60,000 nucleotides of DNA from Membranipora membranacea (taxonomy: Eukaryota > Bryozoa > Gymnolaemata > Cheilostomatida > Membraniporidae): positions 22,186,025 through 22,246,024 of the forward strand of contig OU612070.1 of assembly GCA_914767715.1 (NCBI GenBank). Reading direction: 5' to 3'. Below are positions 1 through 9,972 of the stretch, one piece after another. Both the position numbers and the translations under genes were made by a program. A model generated the notes under the pieces. It made no database searches, was not told the DNA's origin, and saw only the letters and a program-made list of their open reading frames with translations. Numbering within the stretch: the stretch's first letter is position 1; each line of letters begins with the position of its first letter.

Positions 1-1
1 T

Positions 2-3000
2 AGTATTTCTGAGTTACAGACAGATCCATCAGACTGTACAGTGGAGTCATTCATCACTGGGAATGAGAATATTTTGTCCATCTTGAAGGATCAATCTGAA
101 ACTGATTCTTATTTTGTTGGCACTCAGACATCCCTGCAGAAAATGACCAGCTCTGGAACTGAGATATTAGCAAACCAAGGAACAGACCCATGGGGCAATC
201 CGCAAAAGTATGTGATAAATATTTTTTACTTATCTTAACTCTCAGTTGCATTATTGCATAACCCATAGGTGAAAAGTTGTAGGGACAGACTTATTATATG
301 ATAATATTCAATCATATACTGTGTTTTATGCAATCATAATACATAAAATCATGCGGAGATCAGCCAAATAAAAGCGTGTATTATACATTGTATTATACTA
401 TATTAAATTAAATTGTGTTACATTATTGACTTGTTGTGAAATTATCCTATAGTTATTCTCTACTGATATAATCCAAACCCAGATGCCTATTTCTAAACTG
501 CATGACTGTCAAAAAAATGTTTACCTTCTATGTTCAGCAGTTTTAATGACTTCTAATGGCAATGTACGCTTCAAATGTGACCATTTGTCACCATTGCATG
601 GTAATTTAATTGAATTGGAAACGATGCTGTTTTGTTCTTTAGCTTCAATCAAATAAGTGGCATCGCATACACCAGAGACGGGAACCTGGTCTTTGCTGAC
701 AAATACACTAATTGCGTCAGAAAGTATTACCTGGCAACAAGCACACATGACATCTTTGCTGGCCAGTGCGGGTCTTATGGAGTCGTCGATGGTATGTTAG
801 CAAGCCCATAGACTTCTTAACAAAAATAGTTGTTTGCAGTTTTAATGGCATTTTAATTCTTTATAAATTGTTTTACATGAAATTATGGGTTAAGTTTGAA
901 TTTGAAAACAGGGTGTAGAAATCACTGCTCACAATACATTGGTGGTAAAGCGTGTGTCGAATTGAGGTTTTAGTAGCGGGAAAATTCGACGCTGCAAATA
1001 TTAGGTTAGTTCTCCATATATTATACTAGTAAATCTGCTTAGTACCATGTATCAAAAATACCTAAGATTCATTGTTAGTGACCGGAAAAAATTAACGGCC
1101 ACTAAATTTTAAAACCATAGATGGCCATGTATAGATGCTAAAGTTGGTTGTCATATTACTTTCTTAAATTGCCTACCTCGATTAACACTGATTCATATTG
1201 ACCAGATTTTCTGGATACCTGATCATTTATCAATCAGTGTTGACCTTGGCCCTAGGGACTTAGGCAGGAACTTATCCTAAGTCAACTGTTTCTATAAAGC
1301 AGTCAATTCAAAATGTGAAGACAACATCCCCTCGACAATTTGACTTGTTTATTGACCTGTTTATAGACTTCATACAGGTCAATATATTTTATGGTCATTA
1401 TTAGAATCAATTAGGTTTTTTTCTGGGCTGCACAATAATCAGGCGTTAAATGAGATTAGCAAGGTTGACGGAAGGTAGTTTGTCATTTATTATTATTATT
1501 AATATCATTATTATTATTATGAATTTGCAGTTGTTTTTGGCAGTCAATATCATCCTGGTGGGATATCCTACATGACATGCCAAAGAAATTTTGGTATATG
1601 ACAACTAATTATGGTCTATGGCAACCACAAACACAGAGAAGCCAATAGTTCAACGGTATATAGCTAGGATTGTGTGCTATTGAAAGATAAATTGCATTTT
1701 TCGCAATATATTTCAATTGGCCACTGCAAACAACTTGGGAAAAGTTCAAGCATCCTATTTATATCAACATCAATCCATGGCTATTTATTTTAAAACGATC
1801 CTTCCCCTCAGTAAATTTCCTGGTTGCTGCACAAATGTGTGTCAGGATGTTGGATTTGGAACTTAACTAGAAATTTGTCACAACGTGACATAACATGTAA
1901 TCCGATTGTGCTTGCCTGGATTAACAATGTCAACATTTGTTCATGACTGTGCAATGTTGCAGATTTTGTAACTGTGCGGTTATATTATTGTTACCCAGTT
2001 CAAATACAGTAACCAAATAGATCAGTTCGTAATTCAAAACCTGCCCTACAAATCTTCAGCAATGTACCTGAATATGGTACAAATGTCCTTTTGTAAGGGC
2101 GCTTGTACCTAATTCAACATTACGTTACATGATAAACGATTAACCGAACATCTGAGCAAGGTTTATTTTAAAAATTTTAATTCTCTGTAGCCCTTGTCAT
2201 TTTTCGGTTGGTTACTCTCTACCTGTTGCGGACAGTGGCTAAACCAAGGAGTAAAGGACTCCTTGGCCACACCATGGCAAGCATGTCTATAGCCACTCAT
2301 CCCAGGCTCCTGACTAGTATAAAGTATTCTTTGAATAAATGCATGATAGAACTTCAGTATTTTTTTTTACATGATTTATACCTAGAATAGATGTTATAAA
2401 AGGCAAAAGCTTGAAATGTGCCTCGGAAAGAAAATTGATCACTAATTGTCAATGTAAACACCAACAAATCATGGTAAATTATCCCCTACACTGTTGAGAG
2501 CTGCATTCTTTCCACGGAAAACAGTCACTCTCAACTGAGAAAGGGAATAACCATGGTTTATTGGATTTAACATTGATTATTAATAATCAATTTTCTTTCC
2601 ATGGCAAATGTCAAGCTTTTGACTTATATCTGATTTTATTATGTCATATTATATTACATATATATATAAAACCAACATTTGTAGGCCACAGAACTGATGT
2701 TGCTAGACTTGGACAATTGTTTGGTTTGGCAGTAGACAACACAAGAGGGTATGTTTACATTATGGAGCAGGCAAAGATGAAAAGAGTTGACACCAGTAAG
2801 ATGTAAATTTATTTTGTCTAATTAAATACAAAGATTAGTTAGATAGAGGTTATTTTTGGGGTTTGAGATATTGCTCAAACAACACCAACTATGACAATCA
2901 CATCAGACATATGGTGTTGCAACAGTTAATTTTAAAACGTATATAAAACCATTTCACTGATTGTTAACATATCCTACTGAGACATAAATACCCCTATTTT

Positions 3001-5849
3001 TGTTCTTTAGATGTGAGGAGTATAACCCCATACCGGCAATTTATTTGCTGCCAAGCTCTGTTTTGCTTTCGAATGAAAAAAGAGACCAACCAGTATTAAA
3101 TCTTTTAATTGCTCAGGACCGTAGCTGTCATGGCCTGGCATAGCATATGCCTGCATTCTTGATTGCTACCACGCTACTGCCGGCTCGAAGGGGGCAACTC
3201 CAAGTTCACAAAAATTGGGTCATACCATCAACCTATAATAATGTTTTGTGACCATGTAAACATTTTACCTATATCTCTCACAGGTACGGATGAATGTGAA
3301 ACAATGCAAATTGAATACAGTGGATATTATTTTGCTAACCTGAAAGGCGTAACAGTGGATGAATCCGATGGGACAATATACTTTGCAGTGGCAACTGTAA
3401 TTTTCATGAAGGGGGTGGCTCTGGATTCAACTGTTGAAGTGTTTGCAGGTGTACCACATGCCTATGTCAGCACAGATGGGACGATGAGTGAAGCCCGATT
3501 CGGTGGTCTTGAGGTTAGTTATTAGAGGATTTATAGTCTATGTTTTGGTTGATATGGTCATATGAACTACCTTCACATAAGATTTACGAAAAATCATTAC
3601 CCTAGATGAGGAAATGTTAGCTAGAGTTTAGTTCAGCTAGTTTTTGGCCGACAGTATGATAAGAAACACTGTTACCTATAATTGAGATGGGAGAATACAA
3701 TAAGTAAAGAAATGTTAGCTAGTATTAAAGTCAGCTATTTCAAGCATCTGCGAAGCGGCATACTTATCCTTCAGTAAATGCTTATGTCCTCCAGAGTGAT
3801 TAATCATTTTTTGAAGACGTAATCATTCTGAGTAATATGATATGTAAGCTTCTGTTCATTTTTCATATTAGTTCACATTGTACTTTTAACAGGTAAGTGT
3901 CCTTATTATTTGTGCAGGATCTCACCTCAGTGATGTCATTAGGCATGATGATTGGTATGAACAAGAACAATAACCAGATACGTATCATACAAAGAGCCAG
4001 GGACCAAGTCTCATCCGTATTCAAAGGTCAGTAACTCACATCATCTCTCTTCCATAACAAAGAGGGTGACATTATAGAGGGATATTTGAAATCTAGAGAG
4101 TCTTATTAAATCATCTTATTGTTTAACTGCAGAACTGTCCTACGTGCTAAACCAGATCATGACCCTACAGGTTAAAGCTTTTTCCAGGTATAGACTTAAA
4201 CTCCATTTCAATTATCAAAGCTGTAGTGCAAAAAAGTTCAATGAGCATTACTGGACTAAATCTTCAACAGTTTCTTATACCATGCTTCTGAGCAGGCACA
4301 ATCACACTAATTTGTAAAGTAGTATAATGTGGGCATGTTGGGCTTCAGGCTAATCATTTGTCGCTTTCATAGTGAAAGCTCAACAGCAAAGCCTCATTCT
4401 TGTTTGTCCTGTTAAAACTCCTGTGTGACAAAAATGTAATAAAAAATCATTGAACATTTTTACACATTACATTACGTAAACTTTTCACAGTCCATCGGGA
4501 ATTGAGTAGTTGTTTTGATCTGTAAAAGGCAAGTTCAAGTCTCCTTTTAATGAAAGGGAGCACTGGGATGACCTTTGCATGAACTCAGAAGCATGGGAAA
4601 TTCTTCCCACGATAGGTTAAACTCAGAAGAGTTGACAAACTGCAGTCACCTATATAGATACTATTATGCTGGAGAAAAATTCTGTGAGAATATTAAAGCC
4701 TTTATTACTGGTATCACAACGGAGATGTCATCGCATGATGATAAAATTATAAAAAAATACCATGCTTTTGTAGTTGGGAGCCACCAGGAGACAGGAGACT
4801 TATTGGACTGTGCGTCCAATGCTCTGACAGCAGTCTCCGCTTCAGAAGATGAGATTGTTTTTGCAAATTATAACGAGTTAAGAAGAATAACATGTGGAGG
4901 CGTCAGTGGTGAGTTACCCCTGTACAATCATTTGATATTTTCCCTTCTCCAATATTTTCTTATGGGTCATGATCGATTCACTCACATTGAAATTTCAGCT
5001 GACATGAGAAACAAGTTGTTAGATACGAGATGCAGGTACAAGTTAAAAAATGCATTGTTTGAACTGTTTATGAGGTTGTCGCTCCAGAGGTCATCCAGAA
5101 AGGGCAACCAACCTTACCTGACGACATCAACAGTATAAAGGAACTAACTGTAAGATTGCCATATGACACAATGTCAAAGCCATCATACCACCTGTTGGTG
5201 CAATACTGTTAAAAAAAGCTTTATTTACCAAATTCAAATACAAAATAATAATGAGAAAATAACAGCTGTATGGCAAACTACTTTGATGACAAGGCTTTGA
5301 TGACTAGCTGGAAAGCTACTATACCCCTGTTTATGCAAGTTATCATTTATTCTTATAGGACAAGCTACTACAGCGAGATCCTCCGCAACAGGAACAGCAA
5401 GTGCCACCACAACACCAACAACAACAACATCACCAACCACTACCACAGCACCAACAACGCCAACGATTATAACATCAACCACAACCACAGCAACACCGAC
5501 ACCAACCACTACCATAACCCCGGCGACTACAACCACCACAACACCAACTACTACCACAAAGCCAACAAGCATAACACCATCAGGCACAGCACAAGCAAGC
5601 ACAGCAACATCAACAATCACAACCACCCAACCAAACGCTGATAATCTGAAGACTATTTTCAAGATTCTGAGGCGCTCTAACGCCGATTCACTCCAGCTTA
5701 AATCAGAGCAGGCTCAATCGTGTCCGGGTGATAACCTGGACAAAGTTCATGCACATAAAAAGGAAGTGTGTGCACTTCAATGTTTGGTCGACCTCCGATG
5801 TGATTGTATCATTTTCGAGGACTTGTTATGCAAAATGTATGCTGATTGA
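2..5849 (+). CDS. NHL-repeat protein with Thr-rich stalk and PAN/apple-like C-terminus (5' partial)
   Basis: Exons read as <2-207, 643-791, 2685-2795, 3284-3513, 3918-4026, 4133-4187, 4646-4908 and 5359-5849. All phases agree and the sum (1614 nt) is divisible by three, giving 537 residues plus stop; the true start lies upstream of the window. The first half has NHL beta-propeller-like strands (ISGIAYTRDGNLVFAD, LFGLAVDNTRGYVYIME, LKGVTVDESDGTIYFA, and a segment ending EARFGGLE). From about residue 375 the last exon encodes some 80 residues rich in Thr, Pro and Ala, like an O-glycosylated mucin stalk, followed by a Cys-rich end (CPGDNL, CALQC, CDCIIFED, CKMYAD-stop) that resembles a PAN/apple domain. 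The stalk implies a secreted or cell-surface protein. The Thr frame has no ATG at its start, so it depends on splicing from 4908. Exon borders in the middle are the least certain part. An alternative 62-nt exon (5088-5149) changes the final frame. Confidence 0.7.
5088..5149 (+). other. Candidate alternative 62-nt exon of the NHL/PAN gene
   Basis: This segment follows an AG acceptor and ends at GTAAGA. Joined in phase to the exon ending at 4908, it encodes EVIQKGQPTLPDDINSIKEL plus one Thr, a coding-like helical peptide. Because 62 is not a multiple of three, including it pushes the last exon (5359 onward) into a Gln/Pro/His-rich frame. That frame begins DKLLQRDPPQQEQQ and stops at about 5473. 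Skipping it gives the Thr-rich PAN-like end. I cannot tell from sequence alone which form is expressed. Confidence 0.4.
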
Positions 5850-7150
5850 GCAGAGCTATTGCAGGAGGGGAAATAGAATACAATGTCGGAGGTTAAGTTT
5901 TTGAGGACAGTTACGTCCATCAGAGCGTTGGGAGCCAACTTGAAACTTACTAGTGAAGCACTGCACTGTAAACTTTGAAATGGATGATTTTAGTGAGCTG
6001 CCTCTAGACTCTAAACAAGCTGAATCTACACATTAGTGACCGTTAAATCAGTTTGTATCTGTTTGGACATGGAGGTACAACAGGATGCAAAAATTGCAAA
6101 CTTGATCCTCTCACAGAATTAATTTGTTCTGAATTGTATTGCATATTGACACCTTTTGTTTTATTTATATATTCATGTTCTGGAGCTGGTGTTAAATGAA
6201 TAAGTTTTACAATCAGCAAAGATTTAAGACTTACCTCTATATAGCTTATATACCACAAACTCCTTGATTTTAACCAGATATGCTCATCATGCTTTTGTTA
6301 TCAAACATCAAAAATTATATATGAACAAAAATAAATAACTCGATGAAGATTAACACTTAAATTTAGAATATAATTGTCTCGCATTGTAATAATCAGCTGG
6401 TGTGATAGTCTAAGGCCATACTATCATAATAGCAAGGTAGTCAAAATATATAACAATTGTCTGAGGAATTTTGGATAATAGTTATCTACTTTTCATCATA
6501 GTCTTGTTAAACAGTTGTCACATCAAATCCTCCACGTTTTTAAAAATCATGCATGCTAAGTGAAGCAGTCATGTATAAATGTTGAAAGGGAACAAATTGC
6601 TGCAGAACAGTAGTTTTTATTCAGGGTGAGAAAAAAACACAGTTGTCATAATCATATGAAACTCCGACCAGTTAAATCCCTCAGCTTCCTTGTTTAAATT
6701 TTGGAATATTTAAATCATGAAATAACCTGCTAAGGGAATTATGCTGACTTGAAACTTCACAAAATTAACAAAAGAGGACCATCGTCTTTTTGTGCACAAG
6801 GATTAAATACTTAATTTTCTTCAAACCAAACTAATATCGGCGACCAACTCAAGCTCGTCAACAATCTGAAAACTGTATGTCAAGAGTAGCATCGCTTTCA
6901 GAGATGGATAAAAAGTTTCCAGCATTTAGTATCTAACTTATTTCTAAAATTATTTATCGGTGCAGCAGGTTCTATAGGATGAAAACAATAACACAACCAT
7001 AACCCAAAAGGCCCAAAGCTTGACTAGTTGTCAGAAGATCCACTGAAAAGTTGTCTCTGATGTAGAAAATATTTGCAAAGACTTATATATATATATATAT
7101 ACACAACAATGATGGTTAACGGTGTTGACATGTGATCTGTGAGGCCCATG
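5850..7150. other. Intergenic, no gene seen
   Basis: AT-rich sequence downstream of the NHL/PAN gene, presumably containing its 3' UTR. I see no exon with coding character on either strand. A short TA run lies at about 7086-7101. Confidence 0.6.
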
Positions 7151-7156
7151 TTCGAT

Positions 7157-7320
7157 TTAAAGGCTCACAGTCATTTTGCGGAATGGGACTAAAAATCTTT
7201 AAAATCCACTGTGTGTTTGGACACCCCACATGCAGTAAAAAGATCCCCCTCTGTCTCATAAATAAAAAGAGTAGCCGGAATTCTGGGGGTAAGGGTATAG
7301 GGCACGGCTTGTTTGCCATT
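7157..7320 (+). repeat. Dispersed repeat copy 1
   Basis: Begins AAAGGCTCACAGTCATTTTG and includes AGTAGCCGGAATTCTGGGGG. Closely related copies in the same orientation lie at 7613-7790 and, truncated, at about 9375-9475. The short reading frames across it are repeat sequence, not genes. Confidence 0.75.
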
Positions 7321-7612
7321 GGTCTCAGTACCTGTACTGTAGAGGGGATAACCCTCTTCGCAAAGGAAACTCGGATTTAAACTTAGGCAAAGTATGTGAA
7401 ATTAAAGGCAAGATATCAACCTATAGAATTTTTGATCCTTAAACCACTGCTGCCACACAGCCAAATGTGTGCTTAGAGAATTCTGTATAGCTCAAAACTA
7501 ATAAAATGAGGCTGTAATCTCAGCATTGCCACATAATGAGCAAATTTGCACAAACTGATCATCAACATTAGGGTATGAAGTTAGTTAGAACTTACTAGTG
7601 CAAATTGTCCAA

Positions 7613-7790
7613 TATATTTCAAGGCTCACAGTCATTTTGCGGAATGGGACTAAAAATACTAGAAATCCACTGTGTGTTTGGACACCCCACTGAAATGATC
7701 ACCCTCTGTCTCATAAATAAAAATAGTAGCCGGAATTCTGGGGGTAAGGGTATAGGGCACGACTTGTTTGCCATTGTTTGCTCATTTTAA
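7613..7790 (+). repeat. Dispersed repeat copy 2
   Basis: Nearly identical to 7157-7320 over its start (GGCTCACAGTCATTTTGCGG) and end (AGCCGGAATTCTGGGGG), with a small internal difference. It lies inside the composite TTAA-ended element. Confidence 0.75.
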
Positions 7791-7839
7791 TAGATCCCCC
7801 TCTATTAATCCCCCTATTAATCCTCCTAATTAATTCCTA

Positions 7840-9328
7840 TTAACTCATTGCCTCCTAATGACGTATATATACGCATTCATGCAGTGTGTGGTCTAATACT
7901 AATGACGGATATATACGCTCAGTCACTATGACAACCAAATGTCCAATGATAGTGCAGTTTTTTCTTCAAAATCTTTATTGGATCATCTTCATCATACTCT
8001 TATGTGATTGGGTAGAGTTTTAGAAAAGATATTTGGGGACTCACTTAGCTTTCACTTCTAAAAACAAAACTCAAGTTAGGATTTCAGAAAATTTCAGTCA
8101 CAAAATATTTCAATGGCAAGCTCTAGGACTAGGATTCATGAGTCTGGTGTGCTTGATGAATGTTCAGGAGGAGTTGGCTCAGAGCTTGATGATGAAAATG
8201 AGGTGAGTAGGGTTACAAATTATGGTGAATCTGAATATCTAAATAAAATTGCTAAATTATAACATGATATATGAGAAAAATGTCATTCACCTGACCTTCT
8301 ATCAACCTCAATTTGTCAGAAGATAAAAATATACTTGTGCAACTAGGAAGCCTACTACTACACCAAATTTTCTGGTTCATGATATGCATTGTATTTCACA
8401 ATATAAAGTAACTTTTTCTTTTACTAGTCAAGTGACAGTGAGTGAATCAGAAGAGGATAGTCAAGTTGGTGAAGTTGATGAGATGGATAACCGATACTCT
8501 GCAACAGACGTTGATGCTGATGATTCAGATTTTGATGGTGAGTCTCCCCCCCCCCCCCAATACAGTATGAAGCATAAACCACACACCTTTGTGTAACAAT
8601 TATTGTATTTCACATGTTATACACAACAACATAACACGCTTTCCTGTTTTGTTGTTTCAGGCTCCCCACCACGAAAAGTTGTTATAGTTGGGGCTGGACA
8701 TGGAGCTCCTGGGAGGGCGGGTCGACAAAGGAGAGCTGGTTGAGGCAGAACGGCACCTCAGGAGCAGCTTGTAGTCAGTCATGTTGGTGAGATTGACAAC
8801 TCTGATGATGACTCATACTTTTGATGTATGGTAGTCATTTTTGTTTTTACTATCAAAAACTAAAATAATATTTCGATCACCAGAAAATATTTTTTTCAAA
8901 TCGATAACAATCATTTTTTGCTGTTTTTTATGTAAGTTCAGCTTTACAGCAATAAATATCATAAGATCATATATCGCAAATCAATAACCAACACATCTGT
9001 GCATATAAATCCAGCTCAGACACTCTATTGGGCGATCTGTACTGTGACTAAATGTCATAAAGTGAGTTTGAAAATAAAACTTCAGAAATCACAAATGCTT
9101 TATTCCTCCCCTAGGTCAATGGGCACTATGTATACATGCATTGTCCAATGCGTACAAAAATTTAAATCCTAACAGATAAAGAGCTGGAGAATTCAAATAT
9201 TTTTACAGATTGTGGATAGCACAACTGGTTACAAAGAAATGTCTATGTAAACTTAGGCATTTTTTGGAAAAACGCCTAGTATCCGACCACTAATTAACAT
9301 TAACAATGGGCAGGAGCGAAAGAGTTAA
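7840..9328. mobile_element. Non-autonomous piggyBac-like element
   Basis: Flanked on both sides by TTAA. The left end is TTAACTCATTGCCTCCTAAT and the right end is GGCAGGAGCGAAAGAGTTAA, which on the other strand reads TTAACTCTTTCGCTCCTGCC. TTAA target sites with TTAAC(C/T)C-like ends and a GCCTCC/GCTCCTGCC inner motif are typical of piggyBac elements. At 1.49 kb it is shorter than an autonomous piggyBac. It keeps only a remnant resembling the acidic N-terminal region of the transposase. Confidence 0.7.
8113..8742 (+). pseudogene. Remnant of piggyBac transposase N-terminal region
   Basis: Three exon-like stretches lie inside the piggyBac-like element. They are 8113-8201 (starts MASSRTRIHESGVLDE), about 8430-8538 (acidic, with EVDEMDNRYSATDVDADDSD before a GTGAGT donor), and 8661-8742 (SPPRKVVIVGAGHGAPGRAG, then a stop). 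Acidic, Ser/Asp-rich N-termini are usual in piggyBac transposases. The DDD catalytic core and the Cys-rich C-terminus are missing, so this cannot be an active enzyme. The assignment rests on the flanking TTAA ends more than on the peptide. Confidence 0.45.
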
Positions 9329-9619
9329 TAATCCCTATTAATTCCTCTATTAATAGATCCCCCTCTATAACTGAAATGATCCCCCTCTGTCTCATGAATA
9401 AAAAGAGTAGCCGGAATTCTGGGGGTAAGGGTATAGGGCACGGCTTGTTTGCCATTGTTTGCTCATTTTAATAGATTTCATGCCCTGATTTTGAAGATCA
9501 GTTTGTGCAAATTATTTGCCCATAAGGTGACAATTACGAGATTAAATCTCAATTAATAATATTGGAGCTATGCAGAATTCAATGAGCACAAATTTGCATG
9601 AGTGGCAGCAGTAGTTTAA

Positions 9620-9972
9620 GATTAGTTTATAGTAAAAATGATGTAGCTGTTAGCTTAGAGTTTTGAAATTGAAGTGTACAGTTTTAACCATTTTGGTCTG
9701 AAAATCCAAACCTTGCACTGTTGTTTGTCGATCCAAAATTGTGATTGCTATCTGTCTATCTGTCATAACTGACAAAGGAAGTTATAAAGTTCAACACTGT
9801 TATTTTTTTATATTTTATTTCCTAGTTAACTGGCTCTTATGTCATCATTAATCATTTTTGTTTTAATTTTGTTGTGAATGTCCCATCACATCTCATTCTA
9901 GGCTGAAATCCCAACTAGCGAGCACTAGCGCAGAGTGCTTTAGATTAGTAAGAAGTTCAGTGTCAGTAAACA
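9620..9972. other. Intergenic spacer upstream of the Cys-rich gene
   Basis: AT-rich, no coding segment seen. It would hold the promoter of the gene starting at 9973; I see no convincing core element. Confidence 0.5.

Larger units (their letters stand above)
7439..9619. mobile_element. Composite inverted-repeat transposon with TTAA ends
   Basis: The left end reads TTAAACCACTGCTGCC. The right end is its near reverse complement, GGCAGCAGTAGTTTAA. The inverted similarity continues inward for about 130-150 bp (7439-7590 against 9480-9619). Inside are two direct copies of the 7157 repeat and a separate piggyBac-like element, so this is a nest of insertions. No complete transposase is present, so it is non-autonomous. 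A shorter relative with the same termini lies at 21543-21911. Confidence 0.65.

Noticed and set aside
3011-3110. Extra exon after a CTTTAG acceptor in the NHL gene
   Set aside because: It would read into a stop in phase, whereas direct joining of 2795 to 3284 keeps the frame and gives a continuous NHL-like segment.
5270-5641. Plus-strand Asn/His-rich frame
   Set aside because: Shifted reading of the same repeat. It ends before the Cys-rich region, which is only encoded in the Thr frame. It is noted as a possible third splice frame but not annotated as a gene.
5234-5662. Minus-strand 142-residue frame rich in Val/Gly
   Set aside because: It is the reverse complement of the Thr-codon repeat in the last exon of the NHL/PAN gene. 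The Val run follows from ACA/ACC repeats read backwards, and there is no splice or domain support.
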